From Lysobacterales bacterium (GTDB lineage Bacteria; Pseudomonadota; Gammaproteobacteria; Xanthomonadales; SZUA-38), in the NCBI GenBank assembly GCA_030065125.1, contig JASJDM010000015.1:1-64000 (forward strand): DNA of 64,000 nucleotides, read 5' to 3'. Positions 43,044 to 51,098 of this stretch are shown one piece after another (position 1 is the stretch's first letter; every line of letters starts with the position of its first letter). The notes under the pieces were generated by a model. It did no database searches. It saw only the letters and a program-made list of their open reading frames with translations, and had not been told where the DNA came from. The translations under genes and the position numbers were made by a program.

Positions 43044-44498
43044 GTGGGCTCGGACAACTTCAACCTGGCGTCAATCCTGCGGGACCACGCCGCCAGCAGG
43101 CCGGACCATCCCGCGCTGGAGATGTCGGGACTGGTTCTGAGCTACCACCAGGTCTGGCAACGTGTCGCTGAACTGGCCGCCGCCCTGGGCGACCAGGGCG
43201 TGAATGCCGGCGACCGCGTGGCCCTGGCGCTGAAGGAACATCCCGATCACCTGCTGCTGCACTTCGCCATTGCGGGACTGGGAGCGGTTTTGCTGCCGGT
43301 GGACCACCGCTGGTCCACGGCCGAAAAACTCGGCGTGTGCAGCGCCATGAATGCCAGGCTGCTGGTGATCGAGCCCGACGGTGAAACTCTGGAGGGCCTG
43401 CCGGCCTGGCGGCTGCAGGCCGGCGCCGAGCTGCCCGGAGCGACCCTGGACCCGGTCCCTGCCGGCGACCGGCCCTGGCTGATCTCGCTGTCCTCGGGCA
43501 CCACGGGACGCCCCAAGGGCGCCCTGGTCACCCACCGGGAGATGTACGAGCGCTTCATCAACCAGTGGGTCACCCTGGGATTCAACGCCACCGACCGGTT
43601 CCTCGGCGTTACGCCCCTGTACTTCGGCGCAGGCCGCTCCTTCGGCATGTGTTTCCTGTCCGCCGGCGCCAGCGTGATCCTGGATCCGCCGCCGCACCAG
43701 CCGCAGGACCTAGTGGCCTCCATCAACAACAGCCGCGCCAGCGTGGTGTTCCTGGTGCCGACCCTGATGCGGCGCTTGCTGCCAATGGCTGCTGACCAGC
43801 AGCCGTTGCTGCCCGGCCTGCGGCGGCTGGTCTCATCGGGAGAGCCCCTCTACCCCGAGGAAGCAGCCGAGATTCAGCAGAAGCTCAACCGAAACCTGAT
43901 CGCCTATTACGCCTCCAGCGAAGGCGGCGGCATATCCATCCTCCAGCCGGAAGAGTTCGACACTTACAGCGATACCGTGGGCCGGCCGGGATTCCGCCTG
44001 CGGGTTGAAATCGTGGACGCCGACGATCAGCCCCTGGGCATTGGAGAAACGGGACGCCTGCGCTACGCCGGTCCCGGGGTTGCGCGGCGGTTCCTGGACG
44101 AGGACGGGCAGGAAACTGAGTCAGGTGGCTGGTTTTACCCGGGCGACCTTGCCGCTATCGATGAGCGCGGATTCGTGCAGCTGCGCGGCCGGGAAAAGGA
44201 CGTCATCATCCGCGGCGGCGTCAACGTCTATCCGGCAGAGATCGAAAAGCTGCTGTCATCCCGGGACGACGTCCGGGAATCCGCCGTGGTGGGGCGAAGC
44301 TCGAAGGAACGCGGCGAAGAAATCATAGCCTACGTCGAGGCCGACGCTGACGCCCTGACGGAAAGGGAGCTGCTGGATTTTTGCCGTCAGCGCCTGGCGC
44401 CTTACAAGGTGCCATCGCAAATCCACGTTCTGGCCAGCTTGCCCCGCGCCGGATCGGGTAAGATTGACAAGAAGGCCCTGGGAGCGGGCACAGCGTAG
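43044..44498 (+). CDS. AMP-forming acyl-CoA synthetase
   Basis: 484 residues, GTG start eight bases after the amidohydrolase stop. ANL-superfamily motifs: LISLSSGTTGRPKGALVTH (P-loop), YYASSEGGGISILQPEE, YPGDLAAIDERGFVQLRG, KDVIIRGGVNVYPAEIE and the catalytic lysine in GSGKIDKKAL. It adenylates a carboxylic acid and forms its CoA thioester. Gene order (uptake, amidohydrolase, ligase) suggests that it activates the imported acid or a product of it. Confidence 0.93.
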   Translation: MGSDNFNLASILRDHAASRPDHPALEMSGLVLSYHQVWQRVAELAAALGDQGVNAGDRVALALKEHPDHLLLHFAIAGLGAVLLPVDHRWSTAEKLGVCSAMNARLLVIEPDGETLEGLPAWRLQAGAELPGATLDPVPAGDRPWLISLSSGTTGRPKGALVTHREMYERFINQWVTLGFNATDRFLGVTPLYFGAGRSFGMCFLSAGASVILDPPPHQPQDLVASINNSRASVVFLVPTLMRRLLPMAADQQPLLPGLRRLVSSGEPLYPEEAAEIQQKLNRNLIAYYASSEGGGISILQPEEFDTYSDTVGRPGFRLRVEIVDADDQPLGIGETGRLRYAGPGVARRFLDEDGQETESGGWFYPGDLAAIDERGFVQLRGREKDVIIRGGVNVYPAEIEKLLSSRDDVRESAVVGRSSKERGEEIIAYVEADADALTERELLDFCRQRLAPYKVPSQIHVLASLPRAGSGKIDKKALGAGTA

Positions 44499-44517
44499 CA
44501 GCCAAAGGAGATTCATC

Positions 44518-44931
44518 ATGCCCGATCGCTTGATTCGCAAGTCCGGACTCAAGGCAGTTCAGATTGCCGAAGACGGCGGCCTGATGATCGTGCTGCTATC
44601 GACCCTGGTGGCGGGCGCCCAGGAAATCTGGCTGATGATCCAGAACCAGGAGGTCCGGCTGGAGGACCTGCTGCTGCTGTTCATCTACATCGAGGTGGTC
44701 AGCATGGTGAAGGTTTACTGGGAGGCTGGCCAGCTGCCCGTGCGCATGCCGCTGTATATCGCCATTGTGGCCATGGCCCGCTACCTCATCATCGACATCA
44801 AGAACGTGGACGGCCTCCGGATCGTTGCCATTGCCGGTGCAGCATTGATCCTGGCCATGACCGTGTTCGTGGTGCGCTATGGCCATATCAAGTTTCCCTA
44901 CCCCAGGAAACTCCGGGATAGTGACCAGTAG
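44518..44931 (+). CDS. PsiE family inner-membrane protein
   Basis: 137 residues from the ATG at 44518, with AAAGGAG eight bases upstream. Four membrane segments (GGLMIVLLSTLVAGAQEIWL; LLLLFIYIEVVSMVKVYW; MPLYIAIVAMARYLIIDI; IVAIAGAALILAMTVFVVRY). The motif FIYIEVVSMVKVYW is the mark of PsiE (phosphate-starvation-inducible) proteins. The role of the family is not defined; here it sits between catabolic genes. Confidence 0.88.
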   Translation: MPDRLIRKSGLKAVQIAEDGGLMIVLLSTLVAGAQEIWLMIQNQEVRLEDLLLLFIYIEVVSMVKVYWEAGQLPVRMPLYIAIVAMARYLIIDIKNVDGLRIVAIAGAALILAMTVFVVRYGHIKFPYPRKLRDSDQ

Positions 44932-44952
44932 CGGGCCCAAACCTGCGCCGCA

Positions 44953-46410
44953 ATGAGCCGGGAGGTCCGAACCACGGTCCTCATCATCGGGTCCGGCTTT
45001 TCCGGGATCTGTTTGGGCATTCGCCTGCTGGAAGCGGGCATCGATGACTTCCTGATCCTGGAAAAGGCAGCAGAGGCCGGCGGCACCTGGCGTGAGAACA
45101 CCTATCCCGGCGCCGAGTGCGACGTACCCTCCGCCCTGTACAGCTACTCCTTCGAGGCCAACGCCCGCTGGCGCTACAAGTGGGCCGAGCGCGATCAGAT
45201 CCAGGAATACCTGCTGGGCGTGGCCGATCGCCACAAGCTGGGTCCCCACATGGTTTTTGGCCAGCGAGTCGCCGCTGGGGCATTTGACCCCGAATCGGGT
45301 TGCTGGTCGGTGAAGACCGCTGGCGGCCAGCAATACCGGGCGCGATTCCTGGTTCCGGCGGTGGGCCAGCTGCACCATCCACGGATTCCCCGGATACCCG
45401 GCATTGACCAGTTCCAGGGCGCCTCCTTTCATTCCGCCCAGTGGGACCACGGCGTGGACCTGGCCGGCAAGCGCGTGGCCGTCATAGGCAGCGCCGCCAG
45501 TGCCATCCAGTTTATCCCCCAAATCGCGGGCCAGGTTGAGCACCTGGCCATATTCCAGCGCAGCCCCAACTGGATGCTGCCCAAGCAGGACCGGCCCTAT
45601 TACCGCTGGGAGCACTGGCTGGCCGACCGGTTCAAGTGGTGGACCCGGCTGCACCGGCTGCGCCTGTGGTTGCGGGCGGAGTTCCTGTTCCTGCCCATGA
45701 TCCAGGGAAAACCCTGGGCCCGCCGCCTGGGCCACTGGATGGCGCGCCGCAACCTGCACGGCGTGATCAAGGACCCGGAACTGCGGCGCGCATTGACGCC
45801 GGACTACCCCATCGGCGCCAAGCGGGTGCTGTTTTCCGATGACTATTACCAGACGCTGCTGCGGGACAACATCGAACTGGTGACCGCCGGCATTTCCTCG
45901 CTGAACGCCGGCGGCATCGTTCGCGACGACGGGGTCACCCAGTCATTCGACTGCATCATCTACGCCACCGGTTTCATCACCAACCCCTTCCTGTACCAGC
46001 TGGACCTGCGCGGCAAGGACGACCAGTCCATCCGCCAGGCCTGGGACGGCGGCGCCCACGCTTACCTGGGCATCATGACCCACGGCTTTCCCAACCTGTT
46101 CATGATGTACGGTCCCAACACCAACCTGGGCCACAACTCCATGGTGCTGATGTTCGAGGCCCAGGCCCACTACATTACCCGGGCCATCATCGAGACCACC
46201 CGGCGCGGGGACTCGTGGCTCGAGGTGCGGCCCGAAGCCGAGCAGGCCTACAACGAGGAAATCCAGCAGCGCCTCCAGGGCAGCGTATGGACCGCGGTCA
46301 GCAACTGGTACCGGGACGGCGACCGCATCACCAATAACTGGCCGGGCTCCACCCGGGAATACGCCCGCCGGACCCGGCGGGTGAACTGGGACCACCTGCA
46401 AGCCACATGA
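44953..46410 (+). CDS. Type I Baeyer-Villiger-like flavin monooxygenase
   Basis: 485 residues. FAD-binding GSGFSG near the N-terminus (VLIIGSGFSGICLGIRL), the Baeyer-Villiger fingerprint FQGASFHSAQW (F154, G156, H160, W164), and an NADPH-site variant IGSAASAIQFIPQI where the second glycine motif is weakened. It should insert oxygen beside a ketone to give an ester or lactone using NADPH and O2. Enzymes of this size without a long C-terminal extension resemble the CHMO/4-hydroxyacetophenone-type group. Substrate unknown. Confidence 0.93.
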   Translation: MSREVRTTVLIIGSGFSGICLGIRLLEAGIDDFLILEKAAEAGGTWRENTYPGAECDVPSALYSYSFEANARWRYKWAERDQIQEYLLGVADRHKLGPHMVFGQRVAAGAFDPESGCWSVKTAGGQQYRARFLVPAVGQLHHPRIPRIPGIDQFQGASFHSAQWDHGVDLAGKRVAVIGSAASAIQFIPQIAGQVEHLAIFQRSPNWMLPKQDRPYYRWEHWLADRFKWWTRLHRLRLWLRAEFLFLPMIQGKPWARRLGHWMARRNLHGVIKDPELRRALTPDYPIGAKRVLFSDDYYQTLLRDNIELVTAGISSLNAGGIVRDDGVTQSFDCIIYATGFITNPFLYQLDLRGKDDQSIRQAWDGGAHAYLGIMTHGFPNLFMMYGPNTNLGHNSMVLMFEAQAHYITRAIIETTRRGDSWLEVRPEAEQAYNEEIQQRLQGSVWTAVSNWYRDGDRITNNWPGSTREYARRTRRVNWDHLQAT

Positions 46411-47519
46411 TCCGGTTGTCCACGGTGCTGTTGCTGGGCGCCAGCACCCTGGCTCCGGCGCTGACGGCGGATACCCTCCGCTATCTCGTCGCCGTCGGGG
46501 AGCAGGAACAGGTGGTTCCCTCCGGAAGCATTGAGATTCATTGGCATGGCTGGGGCACCTATCGGCACTTCACCGCCGGGCTCATACGGAACGGGCAACT
46601 CGAGGTCCCCGATCCTGTCGACGCCCTCCGGGTCAGCCTCGGTGATGGTTACGGCGCAGAGGTACTGGAAAGTGATCCGGAAAGCGTCCTGGCTTCCGTG
46701 GACGGGTGGTTCGTCGTGATCAAGGCCGTAATGGATGATTTACCCCAGCCAGTCCACTATCGCTCAGACGATTTCCCGATAGCCGGCGCACGGCGGGTAA
46801 GCGATCTGGCGTTACAGATCACCGGGGCCTTGCCAGGTGTATTCCGGGAAATGGCGGCAGCCGAATTAGAAGGCGATCGTTTGGTACTGCCCCCGGCCGT
46901 GCGACGTGTCATTCAGTTCATCGATCTGGAACACCGCCCGGTTCCGGAACATGGGGGATTCCTGATGGTGCTCGGCACTCGCAACAACCGCTGCGCCACT
47001 CACCAGGGCATCGACCTTGGATATCGGATCACCAATTCGCGGGGTGAGATGGAATTGACGCAACCCAGGGAAACCCGACTTTACTACCGAAACGCCTACT
47101 TCCTGCCGACGGGTGGCAGTTACGCCGGCGTCGAAAAACACAACATCCGGTTGGGGACCGAAATCGACCACACCGAGACGGTCCGGGGGTACTTTCGCGC
47201 CGATTCCCGCCGACTGGCTATCACCGTGCTCGACACGGCGGGTCAACCAATTCCCGGCGCCGGGCTGAATTTCTGCGTGCGATCCACCGGGAGTGCCAGC
47301 GAATGCCCGCCCAGGGGCGCCTGCGGCGCGTACTGTGGCGAAGCCGCCAAGGCGAACCAGGACGGTCTGATCGAGCTGGCGCTGGAAGTCAAAACCCGCT
47401 GTGTGAGGGGTATCAGGCCGCCGGGTGGCACCCTGTTCCCGCTGGACGAAGAAACCCTGGAGCGGCTTTACCGCACTGGCGCGGTCACCGTCACGCTGCC
47501 AGACGACCCGGCAAACTAA
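46407..47519 (+). CDS. Exported protein of unknown function
   Basis: 370 residues. Signal peptide MIRLSTVLLLGASTLAPALTADT. The body is beta-rich (DTLRYLVAVGEQEQVVPSG; GRITNS-like turns) with four cysteines near the end (NFCVRSTG, SECPPRGACGAYC) that could form disulfides in the periplasm, and a carboxypeptidase-regulatory-like segment LAITVLDTAGQPIPGAGLNF. No family recognised. It overlaps the monooxygenase by four bases and converges with the nickel-transporter-like gene, sharing four bases. Confidence 0.65.
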   Translation: MIRLSTVLLLGASTLAPALTADTLRYLVAVGEQEQVVPSGSIEIHWHGWGTYRHFTAGLIRNGQLEVPDPVDALRVSLGDGYGAEVLESDPESVLASVDGWFVVIKAVMDDLPQPVHYRSDDFPIAGARRVSDLALQITGALPGVFREMAAAELEGDRLVLPPAVRRVIQFIDLEHRPVPEHGGFLMVLGTRNNRCATHQGIDLGYRITNSRGEMELTQPRETRLYYRNAYFLPTGGSYAGVEKHNIRLGTEIDHTETVRGYFRADSRRLAITVLDTAGQPIPGAGLNFCVRSTGSASECPPRGACGAYCGEAAKANQDGLIELALEVKTRCVRGIRPPGGTLFPLDEETLERLYRTGAVTVTLPDDPAN

Positions 47520-48235
47520 AGCCCGATGAGCACTGCCGCGCCACACACGGCAATGGCCCCACCGGCCACCACTTCGACGTAGCGCTCCAGGCCCGGCAAA
47601 CGAAGCCGGGATACGCCCCACAGACCCAGCATCACCATGGACACCATGGTGGCCAGGGTGGTGATCACGAACAACGTCGTGACCAACACAACTCCGGGGG
47701 TGTTTTGCTGGCTGGCCGGCACCATCAGCATCGGGATCAGGGCTTCGCAGGGCCCCAGCACGAACACCACGAACAGCGCCCAGGGCGCCAGGGACACCCG
47801 GGCGCCTTCGGCGTGGACGTGGGCATGATCCGACGCGTGGTCGTGTTCATGGTCGTGGATGGTGCCGTCGGCGTGGACGTGGGCATGGCGGTGGGGCTTG
47901 CCGGTATGCAAGCGCCGCAGCGCCCAGGCCATGTAGGCCAGCCCCAGACCCAGCAGCAGCCAGGCCGCAAGGTCCAGCCGCAGGGCCTCCAGGTCCACCA
48001 TGGAATTCAGGCCCACGCCGATGGTGATGCCGATCATGCCAATGGCAACCGAGCCCGCCGCGTGCCCGACCCCGCAGGCCAGGGTCACCGCTACCGTGCG
48101 CGACGCGCTCCATCGCCGGGCCCGGGCCAGGGCAACAAAGGGCACGTAGTGGTCAGGCCCGAGGACGGTGTGCAGAAAACCGATGGCGGTGGCGGTGACC
48201 GCCAAGGCCTGAATGTCTGCTGTCAGCCAGTCCAT
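47516..48235 (-). CDS. NicO/UreH-like metal transporter with His-rich loop
   Basis: 239 residues, about six membrane segments. The N-terminal helix has FLHTVLGPDHYVPFV, similar to the HxxxxDH signature of nickel/cobalt transporters. A cytoplasmic or periplasmic loop (about 115-145) is loaded with histidine (HRHAHVHADG, HDHEHDHASDHAHVH), as in metal-efflux or -uptake proteins. Transport of Ni or Co is likely but direction is unknown. No nickel enzyme is seen in the window. Confidence 0.8.
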   Translation of the reverse strand: MDWLTADIQALAVTATAIGFLHTVLGPDHYVPFVALARARRWSASRTVAVTLACGVGHAAGSVAIGMIGITIGVGLNSMVDLEALRLDLAAWLLLGLGLAYMAWALRRLHTGKPHRHAHVHADGTIHDHEHDHASDHAHVHAEGARVSLAPWALFVVFVLGPCEALIPMLMVPASQQNTPGVVLVTTLFVITTLATMVSMVMLGLWGVSRLRLPGLERYVEVVAGGAIAVCGAAVLIGL

Positions 48236-48387
48236 AAATCGTTCGAATCGGTTGTTCGACCTGGGTGCTCAGAGGCAGAGAAGGGTATGCAGAAATTGTA
48301 CTAAAGATATATGATTAATCCAAAATCAACACCCCCTGAAAAGCCCCGGAACATACGTATCGGACGGGAGCTGCCGGAACAGCAATC

Positions 48388-49140
48388 ATGAAACACAGAA
48401 CCATCCGTGGAAGGATTCTCTACACCAGCCACAAGCCGGAGCGACACGGCCAGAAGCGCGGCCGGGAGTCGTTTATCATCACCGTCCACGGCGACGGCAA
48501 CCGCACGCTTCGGGCTCACTGCGAAATCGACGATGCCCCCTGCGTCCTGCGGGACGTTACGGTCAACCTGGACCAGGAGTTTTATCCCACCGATTGTTTC
48601 GTCCGGCTCACCATCGACGACCGCTTCGAAGGTTCCGGCTGGATGCGCTTCACAAATACCCGGGCGGAGTGCGAATCCTGGAATGCCCGGGACGGGCGAA
48701 TTTCCCAGACCATCGACCTGGACGAGCGGATTCGCTGGCTGGGATCTCACCCCATTATTGGCGACGCCCTGGCCTTCGGTATCTTTGACCGCAGCCAGGG
48801 TCCCGGCAGCCGGGTCTTTTATCCCAATATGATGCTGACTTCGCCGGATCACCGCGGCGCCACCGGACCCATGTTGTTCCCGCTGGGATTCGGCATCGAG
48901 TACGTGGGAGACGAGACCATCACCGTGGGGGCCGGCACCTTCGAGGCCCATCATCTGCGTTACGTGGACACGGCCGGTGAACTGCCCGAGGAGCATCCGC
49001 CCTACGACGTCTGGTGCACGGCGGACGGTGACTTCATTTTTCTCAAAGGAGCCGTGGGCGGCTACATGCAGACCTACTACGAGCTGATGGAACTGGAACA
49101 CACCACCGGTCCCGCCTACCCCGGTGACATCAGTGCCTGA
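48388..49140 (+). CDS. Hypothetical protein
   Basis: 250 residues, no signal peptide or membrane segment. Beta-rich with several conserved-looking acidic segments (RLTIDDRFEGSGWMRFTN, GIEYVGDETITVGAGTFEAH, YDVWCTADGDFIFLKGAVGG). The GAGTFEAHHLRY piece is like the DUF3108-type beta-barrel fold, which is only a weak suggestion. First gene of a tightly packed six-gene operon with a nitrilase-fold protein, VOC protein, MFS transporter and methyltransferase. Function unknown. Confidence 0.65.
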   Translation: MKHRTIRGRILYTSHKPERHGQKRGRESFIITVHGDGNRTLRAHCEIDDAPCVLRDVTVNLDQEFYPTDCFVRLTIDDRFEGSGWMRFTNTRAECESWNARDGRISQTIDLDERIRWLGSHPIIGDALAFGIFDRSQGPGSRVFYPNMMLTSPDHRGATGPMLFPLGFGIEYVGDETITVGAGTFEAHHLRYVDTAGELPEEHPPYDVWCTADGDFIFLKGAVGGYMQTYYELMELEHTTGPAYPGDISA

Positions 49141-50176
49141 AACGCCCAGCCCCTACATCGCCGTTGCCCTGCAGACCGCCTGCCACACGGTCAACGGCAT
49201 GCCGTTGGATGATGCCCGGGCGCATCTGCTGAAAATGATCACCCGGGTGGATGAGCAGATCCGCGGCAGCAAAGCCTTTATCGGCCCCGATGCCCGGCTG
49301 TTTGTCCTGCCCGAATACTTCATGAGCGGTTTTCCCCGGGGCGAGTCGGTGGAGCACTGGGCGAAACTCGCCGCCATCGCCGACGGCGGACCGGAATACG
49401 AAGCCCTGTCCCGCTCGGCCCAGGACAACGGGGTCTACATCGCCGGCAACGCCTACGAGCTGGACGAAAACTTCCCGGGGCTGTATTTCCAGACCTGCTT
49501 TGTGATCAGCGACAGCGGCGAGCTGGTGCTGCGCTATCGCCGCCTGATTTCCATGTTTGCGCCCACCCCCCACGACCTGTGGGACCGCTACCTGGACCTG
49601 TACGGGCTGGACGGCGTCTTCCCCGTCGCTGATACCGAGCTGGGGCGGCTGGCCGCCTGCGCTTCGGAAGAGATTCTCTACCCGGAAATCTGCCGGGCTC
49701 ACGCGCTGCGCGGCGCCGAGGTCATCGTTCACTCCACGGCGGAAGTTTCCAGCCCCCTGATGACGCCCAAGGACCTGGCCAAGCGGGCCCGGGCCATGGA
49801 AAACATGGCTTACCTGGTGTCCGCCAACAGCGGCGGGCTCTACGGTGGTGGCGTGCCTACCGGGTCCACCGACGGCATGTCCAAGGTGATCGACTACAAG
49901 GGACATGTGCTGGCAGAAGCCGACACCGGGGAGTCCATGTGCGCCAACGCTGAGATCAACATCGCCGCAGTGCGCCACTACCGGCAGCGGCCCGGCATGC
50001 CCAACCTGCTGGCACGCCAAAGGCTGGAACTGTTCGCGGGCGTCTACGGCGGTGAACCGGTCCACCCGAAGAACTCCCTGCTGGACGGCGACTCTTACCG
50101 GATTCCCGAACGCAAGGATTTCATTGACGTCCAGCGGGACGTGATTCAGAGGCTGCTCGACAAAGGACGGATCTAG
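49124..50176 (+). CDS. Nitrilase-superfamily protein with substituted catalytic residues
   Basis: 350 residues with the full carbon-nitrogen hydrolase fold. The catalytic Glu is present (E64 in VLPEYFMSG). The catalytic Lys of the YRK motif is Arg here (R140 in LRYRRLISMF). Aligned without gaps to GRLGLAICYDIRFPE of typical members, its GRLAACASEEILYPE puts Ser (S181) where the nucleophilic Cys should be; C179 lies two residues earlier. Amide or nitrile hydrolysis by the usual route is therefore unlikely. GTG start at 49124 overlaps the upstream stop; 49133 is possible. Confidence 0.88.
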   Translation: MTSVPETPSPYIAVALQTACHTVNGMPLDDARAHLLKMITRVDEQIRGSKAFIGPDARLFVLPEYFMSGFPRGESVEHWAKLAAIADGGPEYEALSRSAQDNGVYIAGNAYELDENFPGLYFQTCFVISDSGELVLRYRRLISMFAPTPHDLWDRYLDLYGLDGVFPVADTELGRLAACASEEILYPEICRAHALRGAEVIVHSTAEVSSPLMTPKDLAKRARAMENMAYLVSANSGGLYGGGVPTGSTDGMSKVIDYKGHVLAEADTGESMCANAEINIAAVRHYRQRPGMPNLLARQRLELFAGVYGGEPVHPKNSLLDGDSYRIPERKDFIDVQRDVIQRLLDKGRI

Positions 50177-50191
50177 GGGAGGCAGCTGCCC

Positions 50192-51094
50192 ATGTTCAAG
50201 TCCATTCTCATGGTCACCATCCTGGTATTGGATCCCGGTGAGGTGGCGGACAGCTACCAGCAGCACCTCAACTACCAGGTGGTGGGTCGCGGCACGATTT
50301 CCGCCCCCCTGGCCGGCTCCTGGGATGCCCCGGCGGTGACCGGATCAGACTTCGTACTGATGCAACCCGAGAGCGGTGAGCCGGTATACCTCCGATTCAT
50401 CGAGACCGACGACCTGCGCAACTACCAGCCGCTGCGCACCGAGGGCTGGAACGCGGTGGAAATCCTGGTGGAGGATCCGGACCGGATGGCGGAACGGCTC
50501 GGGGCCAGTAAAGATTTTCAGGTTATCGGGCCGCCGGCTTATCTCACCGACCAGAACAACATCCGGGCCATGCAGGCCATCGGTCCGGGTAATGAGCTGC
50601 TCTACCTGACCCGCATCTCCGATCCGTCGAAATCCGGCTTCGGCCTGCTGGGGGCCACCAGCTTCGTGGACCGGGTGTTCATCATGGTGGTGGGTGCCCG
50701 GGAGCTGGAACCCCTGGCTGACTTCTACGGGGAGCTGGGCAACCGGGTGGTGGGGCCATTCCCCTACCGGGTCAGCGTGCTGTCACGCAGCTATGGCCTG
50801 CCCCCGGGCACGCTGTACGACCTGAAGATCGCGGTGCTGTCCAACCGCTTCCTGATCGAGCTGGACGATTATCCGGACCAGGTGGAACCTCGCGACCGCG
50901 GACCCGGTGAACTGCCGCCCGGGGTCGCCATGGTGACCTTCGAGGTGGAAGATCTGGACGCGCTGAACCTGCCGTGGCAGTCACCGCCCAGCCTGCGCCA
51001 GGTGGCGCCCTACGCCGGCCGCCGCAGCGCCACGGCCATCGGTCCCGCCGGCGAGTTCATTGAACTGGTGGAAGCGGACGCGTCCGCCCAATGA
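50192..51094 (+). CDS. Two-domain VOC superfamily protein
   Basis: 300 residues, two vicinal-oxygen-chelate modules (FKSILMVTILVLDPGEVADS to GWNAVEILVEDPD; SFVDRVFIMVVGARELEPLA to VTFEVEDLDAL, ending GPAGEFIELVEAD). Paralogue of the protein at 38363: both carry WNA(V/L)EI(L/V)V, GPPAYL/GPPDDL, IRAMQ and ELLYLT in the same order. Likely a lyase, isomerase or dioxygenase-fold enzyme; which one cannot be told. Ribosome site GGGGAGG precedes the ATG. Confidence 0.86.
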   Translation: MFKSILMVTILVLDPGEVADSYQQHLNYQVVGRGTISAPLAGSWDAPAVTGSDFVLMQPESGEPVYLRFIETDDLRNYQPLRTEGWNAVEILVEDPDRMAERLGASKDFQVIGPPAYLTDQNNIRAMQAIGPGNELLYLTRISDPSKSGFGLLGATSFVDRVFIMVVGARELEPLADFYGELGNRVVGPFPYRVSVLSRSYGLPPGTLYDLKIAVLSNRFLIELDDYPDQVEPRDRGPGELPPGVAMVTFEVEDLDALNLPWQSPPSLRQVAPYAGRRSATAIGPAGEFIELVEADASAQ

Positions 51095-51098
51095 TCGC

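Noticed and set aside
48241..48260. tRNA-like TTCGAATC segment
   Set aside because: No acceptor stem, D-arm or anticodon arm can be drawn around it; no tRNA gene was found anywhere in the window.
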